From contig JAJZAL010000292.1 in the NCBI GenBank assembly GCA_021799405.1, forward strand, positions 1-6,137: a stretch of 6,137 nt of DNA. The letters are read 5' to 3'. Under the pieces are notes generated by a model. The model was not told the DNA's origin. It ran no database searches and worked only from the letters and a program-made list of their open reading frames with translations. The position numbers were made by a program, and so were the translations under genes. Each line of letters starts with the position of its first letter. Within the stretch, counting starts at the first letter, position 1. Positions 1 through 6,134 of this stretch are shown here, piece after piece. This stretch comes from Acidobacteriota bacterium. Lineage in GTDB: Bacteria > Acidobacteriota > Terriglobia > Terriglobales > Acidobacteriaceae.

Positions 1-1127
1 AAATTGGAGACATTGTTGCCAAGAAAGTTGACGGTGTAAAGGAAATGGTTGGTCGAAGGATCGACTCCGATGGCAACCGGCTGCAGGCCCGTGGTGTAGG
101 TGCCCAGAAGAGAGAGCTCGCCATTGTTCACCGAATAGGCCGTCACCGTCGAATCCTGGGAGTTTGCCACATAGGCAAACGGGAAAGAGGGATCGAGCAC
201 GATCGCCGCGGGTTGATTGCCGGCCGGGAACGGGCTGCCGCTGAGCGGAGTCAACTGGCCTGAATTCACAGCGTAACCAAGAATCTTGCCGGTTCCAAAG
301 TCGGTTACGTAGAGATATTTGCTGGTGATGTCGCTGGCGATGGCCGAGGGCTGAACGCCGGCGGTAAGAGGTACGCCTCCGTTCAAAGGCGTGAGCGAGC
401 CGGAAGGACCGACAGAGAATCCGAAGATATAGCCGACGGTGGGCGTGACGCTGTAGTCATACGCGGTTGCGTAGACATAGGCTCCTGAGGCCAGAACGTT
501 GATCGCCGTCGGAACGAGAATGTCATTGGGCTTGGAGGGCAGATTCAGCGGCCAGTAGGTCAAGCCGCCATTGTCGATCGGCGTTCCCATCGAGATCGCC
601 GTGTTTCTGGTAGCCGGAATAATGGGAAAAACACCGATCGAACCGGAGCACGGCGGCGGCGCCGAGGGAGCGGGGGAGAGGCAAACCGGCAGCGGCTGGT
701 AGAGGTCCAGAACGTAAGCGTAACTTTTGTTCATGACCATCCCCATGGGAAACACCCCCGGCGTATTCACGGTGTTGTATGGGTAGAGCTTGCCGTCAAT
801 GCCGATGACGAACTGTGTGACGTTGTTGTCGTCCTGGTTGACGACAAAGAGGCTGCTGTAATCGGGCGAGGTAACTTCGGCCACGGGGTTGCGCCCGCCC
901 GACGGAAACGGCGAGGTGGGAATCTGGCGCATACGTCCTGACTCCGAGTTCACCTCGAAGACGTTGATCTCGCCGTCGCTGTGGGCACCGGCAGCCTGGG
1001 AACTGGACACGTACACAAAATCCACGGTGAGAGTCTGTGTGACCTGGGAACATGCACTCATGAGCCCAGCTAGCAGTAGACTGGCCGCGCAGACCAGCAG
1101 GAGCTGGCTCGATTTGTTGAACTTCAT
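1..1127 (-). CDS. Beta-propeller (YVTN/lactonase-like) lipoprotein, 3' end missing
   Basis: I translated this frame by hand: 375 codons are open from ATG at 1127 to the window edge with no stop, so the C-terminus lies outside. Residues 1-26 are a lipoprotein signal: MKFNK basic start, a Leu/Ala-rich core, then LMSAC with Cys26 as the likely lipidated residue. The body repeats a blade signature of the type xxYVxNxxxxxV near residues 35, 91, 134, 215, 269, 315 and 361, as in YVTN/lactonase-like (PF10282-type) seven-bladed propellers. By comparison with the paralogue at 1301-2620, about 50 residues are missing. A Pro-rich loop carries Cys149 and Cys160, a possible disulfide. The start at 1127 is preferred over an in-frame ATG at 1133 because GAAAG lies 6 nt upstream of 1127, and because the paralogue also begins MKF-K. 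The propeller lipoprotein call is firm; the substrate or partner is unknown, and lactonase activity should not be assumed. Confidence 0.88.
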   Translation of the reverse strand, partial: MKFNKSSQLLLVCAASLLLAGLMSACSQVTQTLTVDFVYVSSSQAAGAHSDGEINVFEVNSESGRMRQIPTSPFPSGGRNPVAEVTSPDYSSLFVVNQDDNNVTQFVIGIDGKLYPYNTVNTPGVFPMGMVMNKSYAYVLDLYQPLPVCLSPAPSAPPPCSGSIGVFPIIPATRNTAISMGTPIDNGGLTYWPLNLPSKPNDILVPTAINVLASGAYVYATAYDYSVTPTVGYIFGFSVGPSGSLTPLNGGVPLTAGVQPSAIASDITSKYLYVTDFGTGKILGYAVNSGQLTPLSGSPFPAGNQPAAIVLDPSFPFAYVANSQDSTVTAYSVNNGELSLLGTYTTGLQPVAIGVDPSTNHFLYTVNFLGNNVSN

Positions 1128-1180
1128 GCGCATCTTTCGTCAACGGACCAGAACCGCGGCCCGGAAAATTCGGGTTTTAC

Positions 1181-1253
1181 ATTGAATTGCAAGGCGTGGC
1201 ACGAGAGCTCGCGCCTTGCAATTCGGTTAGGTTTTTCTCTCGTGCGGAGAGAG
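1181..1253. repeat. Two interlocking inverted repeats (A-B-A'-B' order)
   Basis: Arm A (1184-1196, GAATTGCAAGGCG) is perfectly complementary to A' (1212-1224). Arm B (1199-1207, GCACGAGAG), which sits in the A/A' loop, is perfectly complementary to B' (1237-1245). This is a pseudoknot order. B' also overlaps a small hairpin, TCTCTC (1236-1241) with GAGAGA (1247-1252), so the pairings compete. Read as plus-strand RNA, the A stem grows through G-U and Watson-Crick pairs to about 1181-1199/1209-1227, and TTTTT follows at 1232-1236. The minus-strand RNA lacks both the extension and a U-run. It could be a terminator, a structured RNA, or a repeat element in the spacer between the two lipoprotein genes. 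Confidence 0.6.
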
Positions 1254-1264
1254 TCTGCAGACTC
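1251..1264. promoter_or_regulatory. 14-bp perfect palindrome
   Basis: GAGTCTG followed by CAGACTC is a gapless perfect palindrome in the spacer between the two lipoprotein genes, about 125 bp upstream of the start at 1127. It could be an operator for a dimeric regulator or part of the neighbouring structured region. No known regulator site is recognised. Confidence 0.3.
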
Positions 1265-1277
1265 CTACCCCGCACCA

Positions 1278-1294
1278 GCCGCAACGCATGCGGC
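1278..1294 (-). terminator. Short hairpin just past the stop codon at 1301
   Basis: GCCGCA (1278-1283) pairs with TGCGGC (1289-1294) across a 5-nt loop. It starts 6 nt beyond the TAG of the upstream minus-strand lipoprotein gene. No U-run follows on the minus strand, so it is only a weak terminator or 3'-end stability candidate. Confidence 0.3.
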
Positions 1295-1300
1295 CAAGGA

Positions 1301-2620
1301 CTAATCTGTGCGCCCGTCCACCAGGCACCAGGTCGGCGGACCGTTGACCGCATAGGTGCTGGCCACACGCAGGTTGTTCAGCACGCCCGAGTTCGGATCG
1401 ACTACCCGCCCCGTAATGGACGAATCATTGAAGTTGGCCGTGTAGATGTACTGCCCCGAGGGATCCTCCACGATGCACTGTGGGCCGGCCCCCGTGCCGA
1501 AGTCGGCGGGCGCCGTCGGTTGGAGCTGGTAAGAAGGCGAACTGACGATGAAATAGCCCGCAATACCGCTCTGTGCGTTCTGCCCCAGGACGTTGTTGCC
1601 CTGGTTCGCCACATAGAGGAACTTGCCCTTTTCCTCGACCATCAGATAGATCGGATTGGCCTGCGTGGGAGTGTCGGGGACGATGCCGCCGGTCTCAGCC
1701 TGCAAGGAGCCATTCGTACCCACGGTGAAGGGCAGAATCTGGCTTGCCGCACTAGTGGGATTGGGGTCGGGCGCCTCATTGTCGAGCACATAGATCACAC
1801 TGGCTGCGTTCACAATCGCTGTCCCTTGCTTGATACCCAACGGCTGGGCGCCATTCTGGTTCAGCGTCAGTTGTCCGCTCGATGCCGTGTAGGTATAGGG
1901 GAAGACGACATCTCCGCTTTCCGGAGTGCCGCTCAGCGTGAGGACGTAGCCGGGAGCCAGCACGAAGTCAATGGGATTGGCCGGAACCGGGAAGTAAGGC
2001 AGGGGCTTGCCGTTGGCCGCCGTCACCTGCGCATTCAGAATCAATGAGAGGCGTCCCGTGTTCTGATCGATCTTCCAGACCTCGACGTCGCCGCAGGTCT
2101 TGACCGAGGGCCCCAGCGCCAACTGACAGGCGGCGCTCGACGGCGCCTCCTGGTCGAGCGCCAGCACGTAATTGCCGGAAGTATCGCCGATGAGCCGGAT
2201 CGGGTTGATTCCGACCGGGTAGAACGTCATCTGCGGCGTGAGAATGCCGTTGCCGCCCACCGCGAACGCGGTGATATTGGAGTTCTGGCAAGGGTTGTCA
2301 GCGGTGCAATCCGCGCCGCCCTGCGCGTTGATGCCGCGGTTAAGGACGTAGAGGAACCGGCTGCCGGAGGTCAAAACGGCACGTACCGGATTGGCGCCGC
2401 CCGAGGAGACCGGCAATCCGTTGATGCGCTGGAGACGTCCCGTATCGTGATCGATCTTATAACCGCTGACTATGCCGAGGTTGGTGTTTTCGGCCGTTAC
2501 CGTACCCGTGACATACAAAAAGCCAACCGTATAACTCGTGATGCAAGACGAAACACCGAGGACAACGCCGACAGAGAGGGCGCTGATCAGAAGAGCCTTG
2601 CCGAATTTCGTGAACTTCAT
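1301..2620 (-). CDS. Beta-propeller (YVTN/lactonase-like) lipoprotein, full length
   Basis: A complete 439-residue protein. Residues 1-26 form a lipoprotein signal: MKFTKFGK basic region, hydrophobic core, then GVSSC with Cys26 as the predicted lipidated residue, so it is an outer-membrane or surface-anchored protein. Repeated blade strands of the type xxYVxNxG occur near residues 34, 89, 151, 225, 276, 334 and 390, giving about seven blades, typical of YVTN/lactonase-like (PF10282-type) propellers. The start is supported by AAGGA 5 nt upstream (2626-2630). It is a divergent paralogue of the gene at 1-1127, sharing the MKF-K start, Cys26, the blade spacing and a two-Cys loop with the same 11-residue interval (Cys165/Cys176). 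Four further cysteines are 105, 111, 382 and 432. Function is unknown: such propellers may bind ligands or partners, and no catalytic residues could be confirmed. The gene lies 173 bp upstream of its paralogue in the same direction. Confidence 0.9.
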   Translation of the reverse strand: MKFTKFGKALLISALSVGVVLGVSSCITSYTVGFLYVTGTVTAENTNLGIVSGYKIDHDTGRLQRINGLPVSSGGANPVRAVLTSGSRFLYVLNRGINAQGGADCTADNPCQNSNITAFAVGGNGILTPQMTFYPVGINPIRLIGDTSGNYVLALDQEAPSSAACQLALGPSVKTCGDVEVWKIDQNTGRLSLILNAQVTAANGKPLPYFPVPANPIDFVLAPGYVLTLSGTPESGDVVFPYTYTASSGQLTLNQNGAQPLGIKQGTAIVNAASVIYVLDNEAPDPNPTSAASQILPFTVGTNGSLQAETGGIVPDTPTQANPIYLMVEEKGKFLYVANQGNNVLGQNAQSGIAGYFIVSSPSYQLQPTAPADFGTGAGPQCIVEDPSGQYIYTANFNDSSITGRVVDPNSGVLNNLRVASTYAVNGPPTWCLVDGRTD

Positions 2621-2703
2621 GCGATTCCTTCATCCTGGTCAGGCGCTCGCCGCCAAGGTTGAACGTTCCACAGCAGAGCTGGGTTGGGATGGGTCCCTGC
2701 TGC

Positions 2704-2709
2704 ATTGTA
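2704..2709 (-). promoter_or_regulatory. Candidate -10 box (TACAAT) for the 1301-2620 gene
   Basis: TACAAT on the minus strand matches the sigma-70 -10 consensus at five of six positions, 84 nt upstream of the start codon. The -35 region at a 16-18 bp spacing is poor (best GGCACA), so this is a weak call. Confidence 0.22.
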
Positions 2710-2767
2710 AAAGCCAAGGGTAGGTTGTGCCTAGTTTCCAGTGAAGACAGGAAGAAATACGAGGCAT

Positions 2768-2791
2768 TCCGGGACCATCCCCCGTCCCGGA
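2768..2791. repeat. Hairpin, 8-bp perfect stem
   Basis: TCCGGGAC (2768-2775) is perfectly complementary to GTCCCGGA (2784-2791) across an 8-nt C-rich loop. No T-run follows on either strand. It lies about 150 bp upstream of the lipoprotein start; its role is unknown. Confidence 0.4.
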
Positions 2792-2897
2792 CCTTGCAGA
2801 ATCCGCGACCGGCAACCTTACGAACCCTACTAATCTAGATCCTGATGCCCTCTTGGACGGCCGGATTCAGCCAAAGGTCAACATGCTTCAAAACGGG

Positions 2898-2909
2898 TAG
2901 CCCGGGCTA
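2898..2909. repeat. 12-bp perfect palindrome
   Basis: TAGCCC joins GGGCTA with no gap, in the middle of the 406-bp spacer. It could be an operator half-site pair, or chance in GC-rich DNA. Confidence 0.3.
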
Positions 2910-2970
2910 GGGAATTACGCTCGTTCGCAGTGTTCCGAACCCGGTTTCAGGCCCGGCGGGCAGGCACTTT

Positions 2971-3020
2971 GCGAAGTTCCGGAACTGCGGGTGGCCGCCG
3001 CGCAAGTCCCGGAACTCCGC
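2971..3020 (-). terminator. Long hairpin just past the peptidase stop, possible terminator or 3'-end protector
   Basis: Arm 2971-2989 and arm 3001-3020 are inverted copies around an 11-nt loop. As minus-strand RNA they form about 19 pairs with one bulged U; the two positions that differ become G-U pairs. As plus-strand RNA the same positions are A-C mismatches, so the fold favours the strand transcribed from the M13 gene, whose TAA ends 7 nt upstream. No U-run follows, so an intrinsic terminator is not proven; exonuclease protection or a REP-like element is also possible. The 2971 arm contains a 12-bp palindrome (AGTTCC/GGAACT, 2975-2986). Confidence 0.5.
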
Positions 3021-3026
3021 TCCGGA

Positions 3027-5111
3027 TTACCAGACGCGACAGGAGTTCACCGGATACATAGGCTGCCCCTTCTTGCAGCCGAACGCCTTGCCGAACTCGC
3101 CGAAGTTCTGTACTGACCCATTCACGCGCCACTTGCCGGGCGAGTGAGGATCAACCAGGGCCGACTGACGCGCCGAAGCATCGGTCTGGTTCTGGCACCA
3201 GACCTGCGCGAAGGCCAGAAAGTAGCGCTGTGCTTCTGTGTAGCCGCCGATCTTCTGCTGAAGGGATTTGCCCTCAGAAGCCAGCGTATCTTCGAGCGCC
3301 ATGTACGCAATGCGCAGGCCGCCATTGTCCGCAGTATTTTCGCCGAGGGTCAGATTGCCGTTCAGATGCTGGGCGGGTGTATTGCCCTGCGCCGGGGCCG
3401 CCACAAAGCCGCTGTATTCATCGGCAACGCATTTGGTGCGCGCGGTGAAAGCCTTGCGGTCGGCCGGGGATTGCCACTCGCGCAGATCGCCCTTGCCGTC
3501 ATATTGCGAACCCTCATCGTCGAAACCGTGGGTCATCTCATGGCCGATGACGACGCCGATGCCGCCGTAGTTCAAGGCCGCGTCGGCGTTAAAGTCGAAG
3601 AACGGCGGCTGCAGGATGCCGGCAGGGAAGTTGATGTCATTGAAGGACGGGTCGTAATAGGCATTCACCGTGGGCGGCGTCATGCCCCATTCTTTCTCAT
3701 CTACCGGCTTGCCCAGCTTGGCGTAGTTATAGTTGCGCTCATACACGGCGCTCGAGTGAAGATTGCCGATCAGGTCGGTCGGGCTCACCTTCACGCTGGA
3801 GTAGTCGCGCCACTTCTCCGGATAGCCGATCTTGTTGCGGATCATGGCCAGCTTCTGCTCGGCGGCTTTCTTCGTTGTCTCGCTCATCCAGGGCAAGGTC
3901 TGGATGTCGTCTCCCAGCGATTTCTCCAGGGCAGCCACCAGCTTGTCCATGCGGTCTTTGGCGGCGGGCGGAAAGTTCTGTTTGACCCAGTCCTGTCCCA
4001 CGGCCTCGCCCAGCGCTTCGTCGGTCATGCTGGTGCACATCTTCCATCGCGCGATCGGCTCCTTCTGTCCGGCCAGCGTCCGTGAGAAGAAGTTGAAGTT
4101 CTCATCAAAAAAGGCCTTGGGCAGATCCTGCGCCTGGCCATGCAGAACGTGCCAACGCAGGTAGCTCTTCCAGGCGTCAAGAGGCTCGGTCTGGATAAGC
4201 GTGTTGAGCTCCTTGAAGTAGTTCGGCGTGGCTACGTTCAGCGTCTCAAAGTGGCCAATGCCGACCGACCAGAAGTAGTCTGTCCAGTCGAAGGCGGGGG
4301 ACAGCTTCTGAAAATCCGCAACGGTATAGATGTGGTAGCGGTTGCCGGGCTGGCGCAGATCCGTGCGGCTGGTGGAGGCCTTCGCCATGGCCGTCTCGAT
4401 CTGCATCACGGCGGCGGCCTCTTTGGCAGCTTGTTCGGGCGTGTCTCCGGCCAGCGTGAACATCTTCTTCAAGTGCTCGGTGTACTCAGCGCGGATCTTG
4501 ATAAAGCGCGGCGAATTCACGATGTAGTAATCGCGGTCGGGCAGCGACAGGCCGCCCTGGTAGATCACGGCAATTTGTTTGGAAGAATCCTTGTCATCCT
4601 GGCCCACGCCGAAATCGAAGAAGCCGTCAGGTGAGCCGTGATTCTCAAGCCAGCTCAGCAGATTCGGGAGTTGGCTGGCGCTCTTGAGCCCGGCGATGGC
4701 CGCCCAGGCCGGCTGGAGGGGCGTCAGCCCCTTCTGCTCGATCGCCGCCGTGTCCATGCACGCGGCGTAGAAATCGCCGTACTGCTTTTGCAATGCGTCT
4801 TTGGGGTCTTTGGCGGCGGCGTCCAGGTCCTTCCAGAGCAGATAGCGGTTGCGCTCTCTCAGCAGCGAAAACGACCGCACCCAGCGCACCTGATCGGCGG
4901 GAATCGGATTATTCTGCAGCCAATTGCCGCAGGCGTACTGGTAGAAATCGGTGCACGGATCGGCCGTGTGATCGATGGCCGATGGGTCAAAGCTCTTGAT
5001 GGGCAGCGGTTCCGTTGGTTTGGAGGCATCGGCCTGTGAAGCCGCAGGAGTCTGCGCCATCACGGTTCCGGCGGCCAGAATAAGAATGGCAGGAATGCGG
5101 TAACAGTTCAT
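3027..5111 (-). CDS. Secreted M13 family zinc metallopeptidase (neprilysin/PepO type)
   Basis: A 694-residue peptidase with both M13 domains, expected to cut small peptides in the periplasm or outside the cell. Residues 1-19 are a Sec signal peptide, probably cut after VMA (before Gln20), with no lipobox. The N-terminal domain begins with DPCTDFYQYACGNW (51-64). The catalytic domain has NAYY (493-496, substrate binding), HEMTH (524-528: zinc ligands His524 and His528, catalytic Glu525), ENTAD (591-595: third zinc ligand Glu591 plus Asp595), and DPHSPGKWR (654-662), whose His656 and Arg662 match neprilysin His711 and Arg717. The protein ends in CRVW, as neprilysin does. All eight mature cysteines fall where neprilysin has four of its disulfides. 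The length is normal for the family and nothing is missing. The start is supported by GAGGA about 6 nt upstream of the ATG. It is divergent from the DUF421 gene. PepO is the common bacterial name, but orthology is not shown. Confidence 0.97.
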   Translation of the reverse strand: MNCYRIPAILILAAGTVMAQTPAASQADASKPTEPLPIKSFDPSAIDHTADPCTDFYQYACGNWLQNNPIPADQVRWVRSFSLLRERNRYLLWKDLDAAAKDPKDALQKQYGDFYAACMDTAAIEQKGLTPLQPAWAAIAGLKSASQLPNLLSWLENHGSPDGFFDFGVGQDDKDSSKQIAVIYQGGLSLPDRDYYIVNSPRFIKIRAEYTEHLKKMFTLAGDTPEQAAKEAAAVMQIETAMAKASTSRTDLRQPGNRYHIYTVADFQKLSPAFDWTDYFWSVGIGHFETLNVATPNYFKELNTLIQTEPLDAWKSYLRWHVLHGQAQDLPKAFFDENFNFFSRTLAGQKEPIARWKMCTSMTDEALGEAVGQDWVKQNFPPAAKDRMDKLVAALEKSLGDDIQTLPWMSETTKKAAEQKLAMIRNKIGYPEKWRDYSSVKVSPTDLIGNLHSSAVYERNYNYAKLGKPVDEKEWGMTPPTVNAYYDPSFNDINFPAGILQPPFFDFNADAALNYGGIGVVIGHEMTHGFDDEGSQYDGKGDLREWQSPADRKAFTARTKCVADEYSGFVAAPAQGNTPAQHLNGNLTLGENTADNGGLRIAYMALEDTLASEGKSLQQKIGGYTEAQRYFLAFAQVWCQNQTDASARQSALVDPHSPGKWRVNGSVQNFGEFGKAFGCKKGQPMYPVNSCRVW

Positions 5112-5374
5112 CGAAGTTCCTCTTTGATTTCTGGACCAACCGGCTCTCTTCCGGCGTGCAACGCGCCTGCGAATGGAGCCTCAACAATGATCAATATCAG
5201 CTGGTCTTGTATGGTCTGCGTTGTTTAGCAGCCTACCACGCAGGGCGAGGCGGGCGCTCGTTTGCGGATCACACGACCACCGGCTTCGGCCGGCTTACGC
5301 GCCAGCGGAATTTCGGCTGCTCCGCTGCGCGGTCCCGCTGGCAAAGCATCATCCCGCGCCGTATCCTCGTTTTC
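5112..5374. promoter_or_regulatory. Divergent intergenic region of the peptidase and DUF421 genes
   Basis: The two genes are transcribed away from each other from this 263-bp stretch, so it must hold both promoters. The peptidase ribosome site lies at its left edge (GAGGA on the minus strand, complement around 5117-5121). No -35/-10 pair with good spacing could be picked on either strand. The AT-richest part is about 5180-5230. Confidence 0.45.
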
Positions 5375-5962
5375 ATGACCCATTCGCTTATCTTCGACCA
5401 CATGTTTCAGCTTCCCCTCCCCGTTGCGGAAAAGCTGCTTCGCCCGGTCATCGTGTATCTGGTGCTGGTGTTGCTGTTGCGTCTCTTTGGCAAGCGCGAA
5501 ATGGCGCAGCTGAATCCATTTGACCTGGTGGTGTTGTTGTCGCTCTCCAACACGGTGCAAAACGCCATCATCGGCGACGACAACTCGGTAACGGGCGGGG
5601 TGATCGGCGCGTTTGGCCTGATGGCGATCAATTGGATCGTCGTGCGGATTGCTTTCCGTTCACGGCGTCTCAATCACATGCTGCAGGGCCGGGCCACCAT
5701 TCTGATCCGGAATGGCCAGGTGGACAAGCAGGCGCTTGAACGGGAGTCGATGACTCGCCATGAACTGCTCGAGGTGATTCATCGCCAGGGTTTCGAGGCC
5801 TTCCATCAGGTGCGCCTCTGCGAGCTGGACACCAACGGATCCTTCTATGTGGAAGCGTACGAACCCTCGGTCGCCGACAAGCGGCATGACGAACTGTTGG
5901 GACGCCTTGACCTGCTGACCCGCGAAGTGGCGGAACTGCGCGCGGGCCCAGCCGGTCAATGA
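5375..5962 (+). CDS. DUF421 / YetF-type inner-membrane protein
   Basis: A 195-residue protein from ATG 5375. Its hydrophobic segments at about 20-38, 47-64 and 72-92 carry the DUF421 N-terminal signature: LRLFGKREMAQLNPFDLVVLL, then SNTVQNAIIGDD and SVTGG. The cytoplasmic part (about 100-160) has the family pattern of a LIRNGQVD strand, a helix with ESMTRHELLEVIHRQG, then VRLCELDTNGSFYVE. A charged helix (172-190) that may form a coiled coil closes the protein. Family members include Bacillus YetF; their biochemical role is poorly defined. The frame is open back to a GTG at 5156, but the extra 73 residues are Arg-rich, not hydrophobic and unlike the family, so I reject that start. ATG 5402 (186 residues) is also possible: neither ATG has a clear Shine-Dalgarno. 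The family call is firm; the exact start is uncertain. Confidence 0.92.
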   Translation: MTHSLIFDHMFQLPLPVAEKLLRPVIVYLVLVLLLRLFGKREMAQLNPFDLVVLLSLSNTVQNAIIGDDNSVTGGVIGAFGLMAINWIVVRIAFRSRRLNHMLQGRATILIRNGQVDKQALERESMTRHELLEVIHRQGFEAFHQVRLCELDTNGSFYVEAYEPSVADKRHDELLGRLDLLTREVAELRAGPAGQ

Positions 5963-5981
5963 AAGCCCGGTCAATGAAAGC
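5952..5981 (+). repeat. 15-bp perfect tandem duplication over the DUF421 stop codon
   Basis: CCGGTCAATGAAAGC occurs at 5952-5966 and again, directly abutting, at 5967-5981. The first copy contains the TGA stop (5960-5962). It looks like a slippage duplication of the left arm of the hairpin that follows. Confidence 0.85.
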
Positions 5982-5990
5982 ATTGACCGG
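5967..5990 (+). terminator. 10-bp perfect hairpin after the DUF421 gene
   Basis: CCGGTCAATG (5967-5976) pairs with CATTGACCGG (5981-5990) across an AAAG loop, starting 5 nt after the stop codon. The upstream duplicate arm (5951-5961) can pair with the same right arm for 11 bp, giving two mutually exclusive stems. No T-run follows, so it is a non-canonical terminator or 3'-end stabiliser. Confidence 0.5.
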
Positions 5991-6062
5991 CCGTATCAGT
6001 TGCGAGATGCCAGGGCCATCGCATGAAGAAAAGGCGAAGGCGCGGGGGGCAGTGTTGACGAG

Positions 6063-6082
6063 AGGGATACAGGGATACAGGT
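6063..6082 (+). repeat. Short 8-bp tandem repeat
   Basis: AGGGATAC is repeated twice in tandem (6063-6070, 6071-6078) and followed by a partial third copy. It lies in the leader before the gene that begins at 6135. Confidence 0.6.
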
Positions 6083-6123
6083 AGATACTTCTGCAGGGGA
6101 TGTTGATCGGGTGTTCTGTTTCC

Positions 6124-6131
6124 AGGAGGTG
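6124..6131 (+). promoter_or_regulatory. Strong Shine-Dalgarno for a gene starting at 6135
   Basis: AGGAGGTG is an almost complete anti-16S match, with 5 nt between AGGAGG and the ATG at 6135-6137. It is the strongest ribosome site in the window. Confidence 0.75.
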
Positions 6132-6134
6132 TTG

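Larger units (their letters stand above)
2621..3026. other. 406-bp non-coding spacer between peptidase and lipoprotein genes
   Basis: No reading frame here has a convincing start, ribosome site or protein-like composition. The right end holds a long hairpin after the peptidase stop. The middle holds a hairpin and a palindrome. The left end probably contains the lipoprotein promoter and its ribosome site (AAGGA at 2626-2630, minus strand). Its size argues that the peptidase and lipoprotein genes are separate transcription units. Confidence 0.6.

Noticed and set aside
796..1143. Minus-strand open frame overlapping the start of the truncated lipoprotein
   Set aside because: It is the alternative frame of the lipoprotein gene: Arg/Gln-rich, with no repeat structure, while the other frame gives a clean signal peptide and propeller repeats.
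1160..1178. Small plus-strand hairpin CCCG/CGGG followed by TTTT
   Set aside because: A stem of only 4 bp is too weak to call a terminator, and no plus-strand gene ends here.
1187..2047. Long open frame on the plus strand (286 codons) opposite the second lipoprotein
   Set aside because: It is Arg/His/Gly-rich with no family resemblance or ribosome site, and lies opposite a clear propeller gene; it is a shadow of GC-rich codon use.
1..2620. Assigning the propeller proteins as 6-phosphogluconolactonases
   Set aside because: Both are lipoproteins with an exported fate and only repeat-level resemblance; I could not identify lactonase active-site residues.
3144..4634. Long open frames on the plus strand opposite the M13 peptidase
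   Set aside because: The minus strand encodes an intact peptidase with all catalytic motifs; the plus frames show no recognisable motifs.
6055..6087. Possible sigma-70 promoter with TTGACG (6055-6060) before the gene at 6135
   Set aside because: The -35 is good, but the only -10-like hexamer (TAGATA, 6082-6087) is 21 bp away, and the 17-18 bp position has no match.
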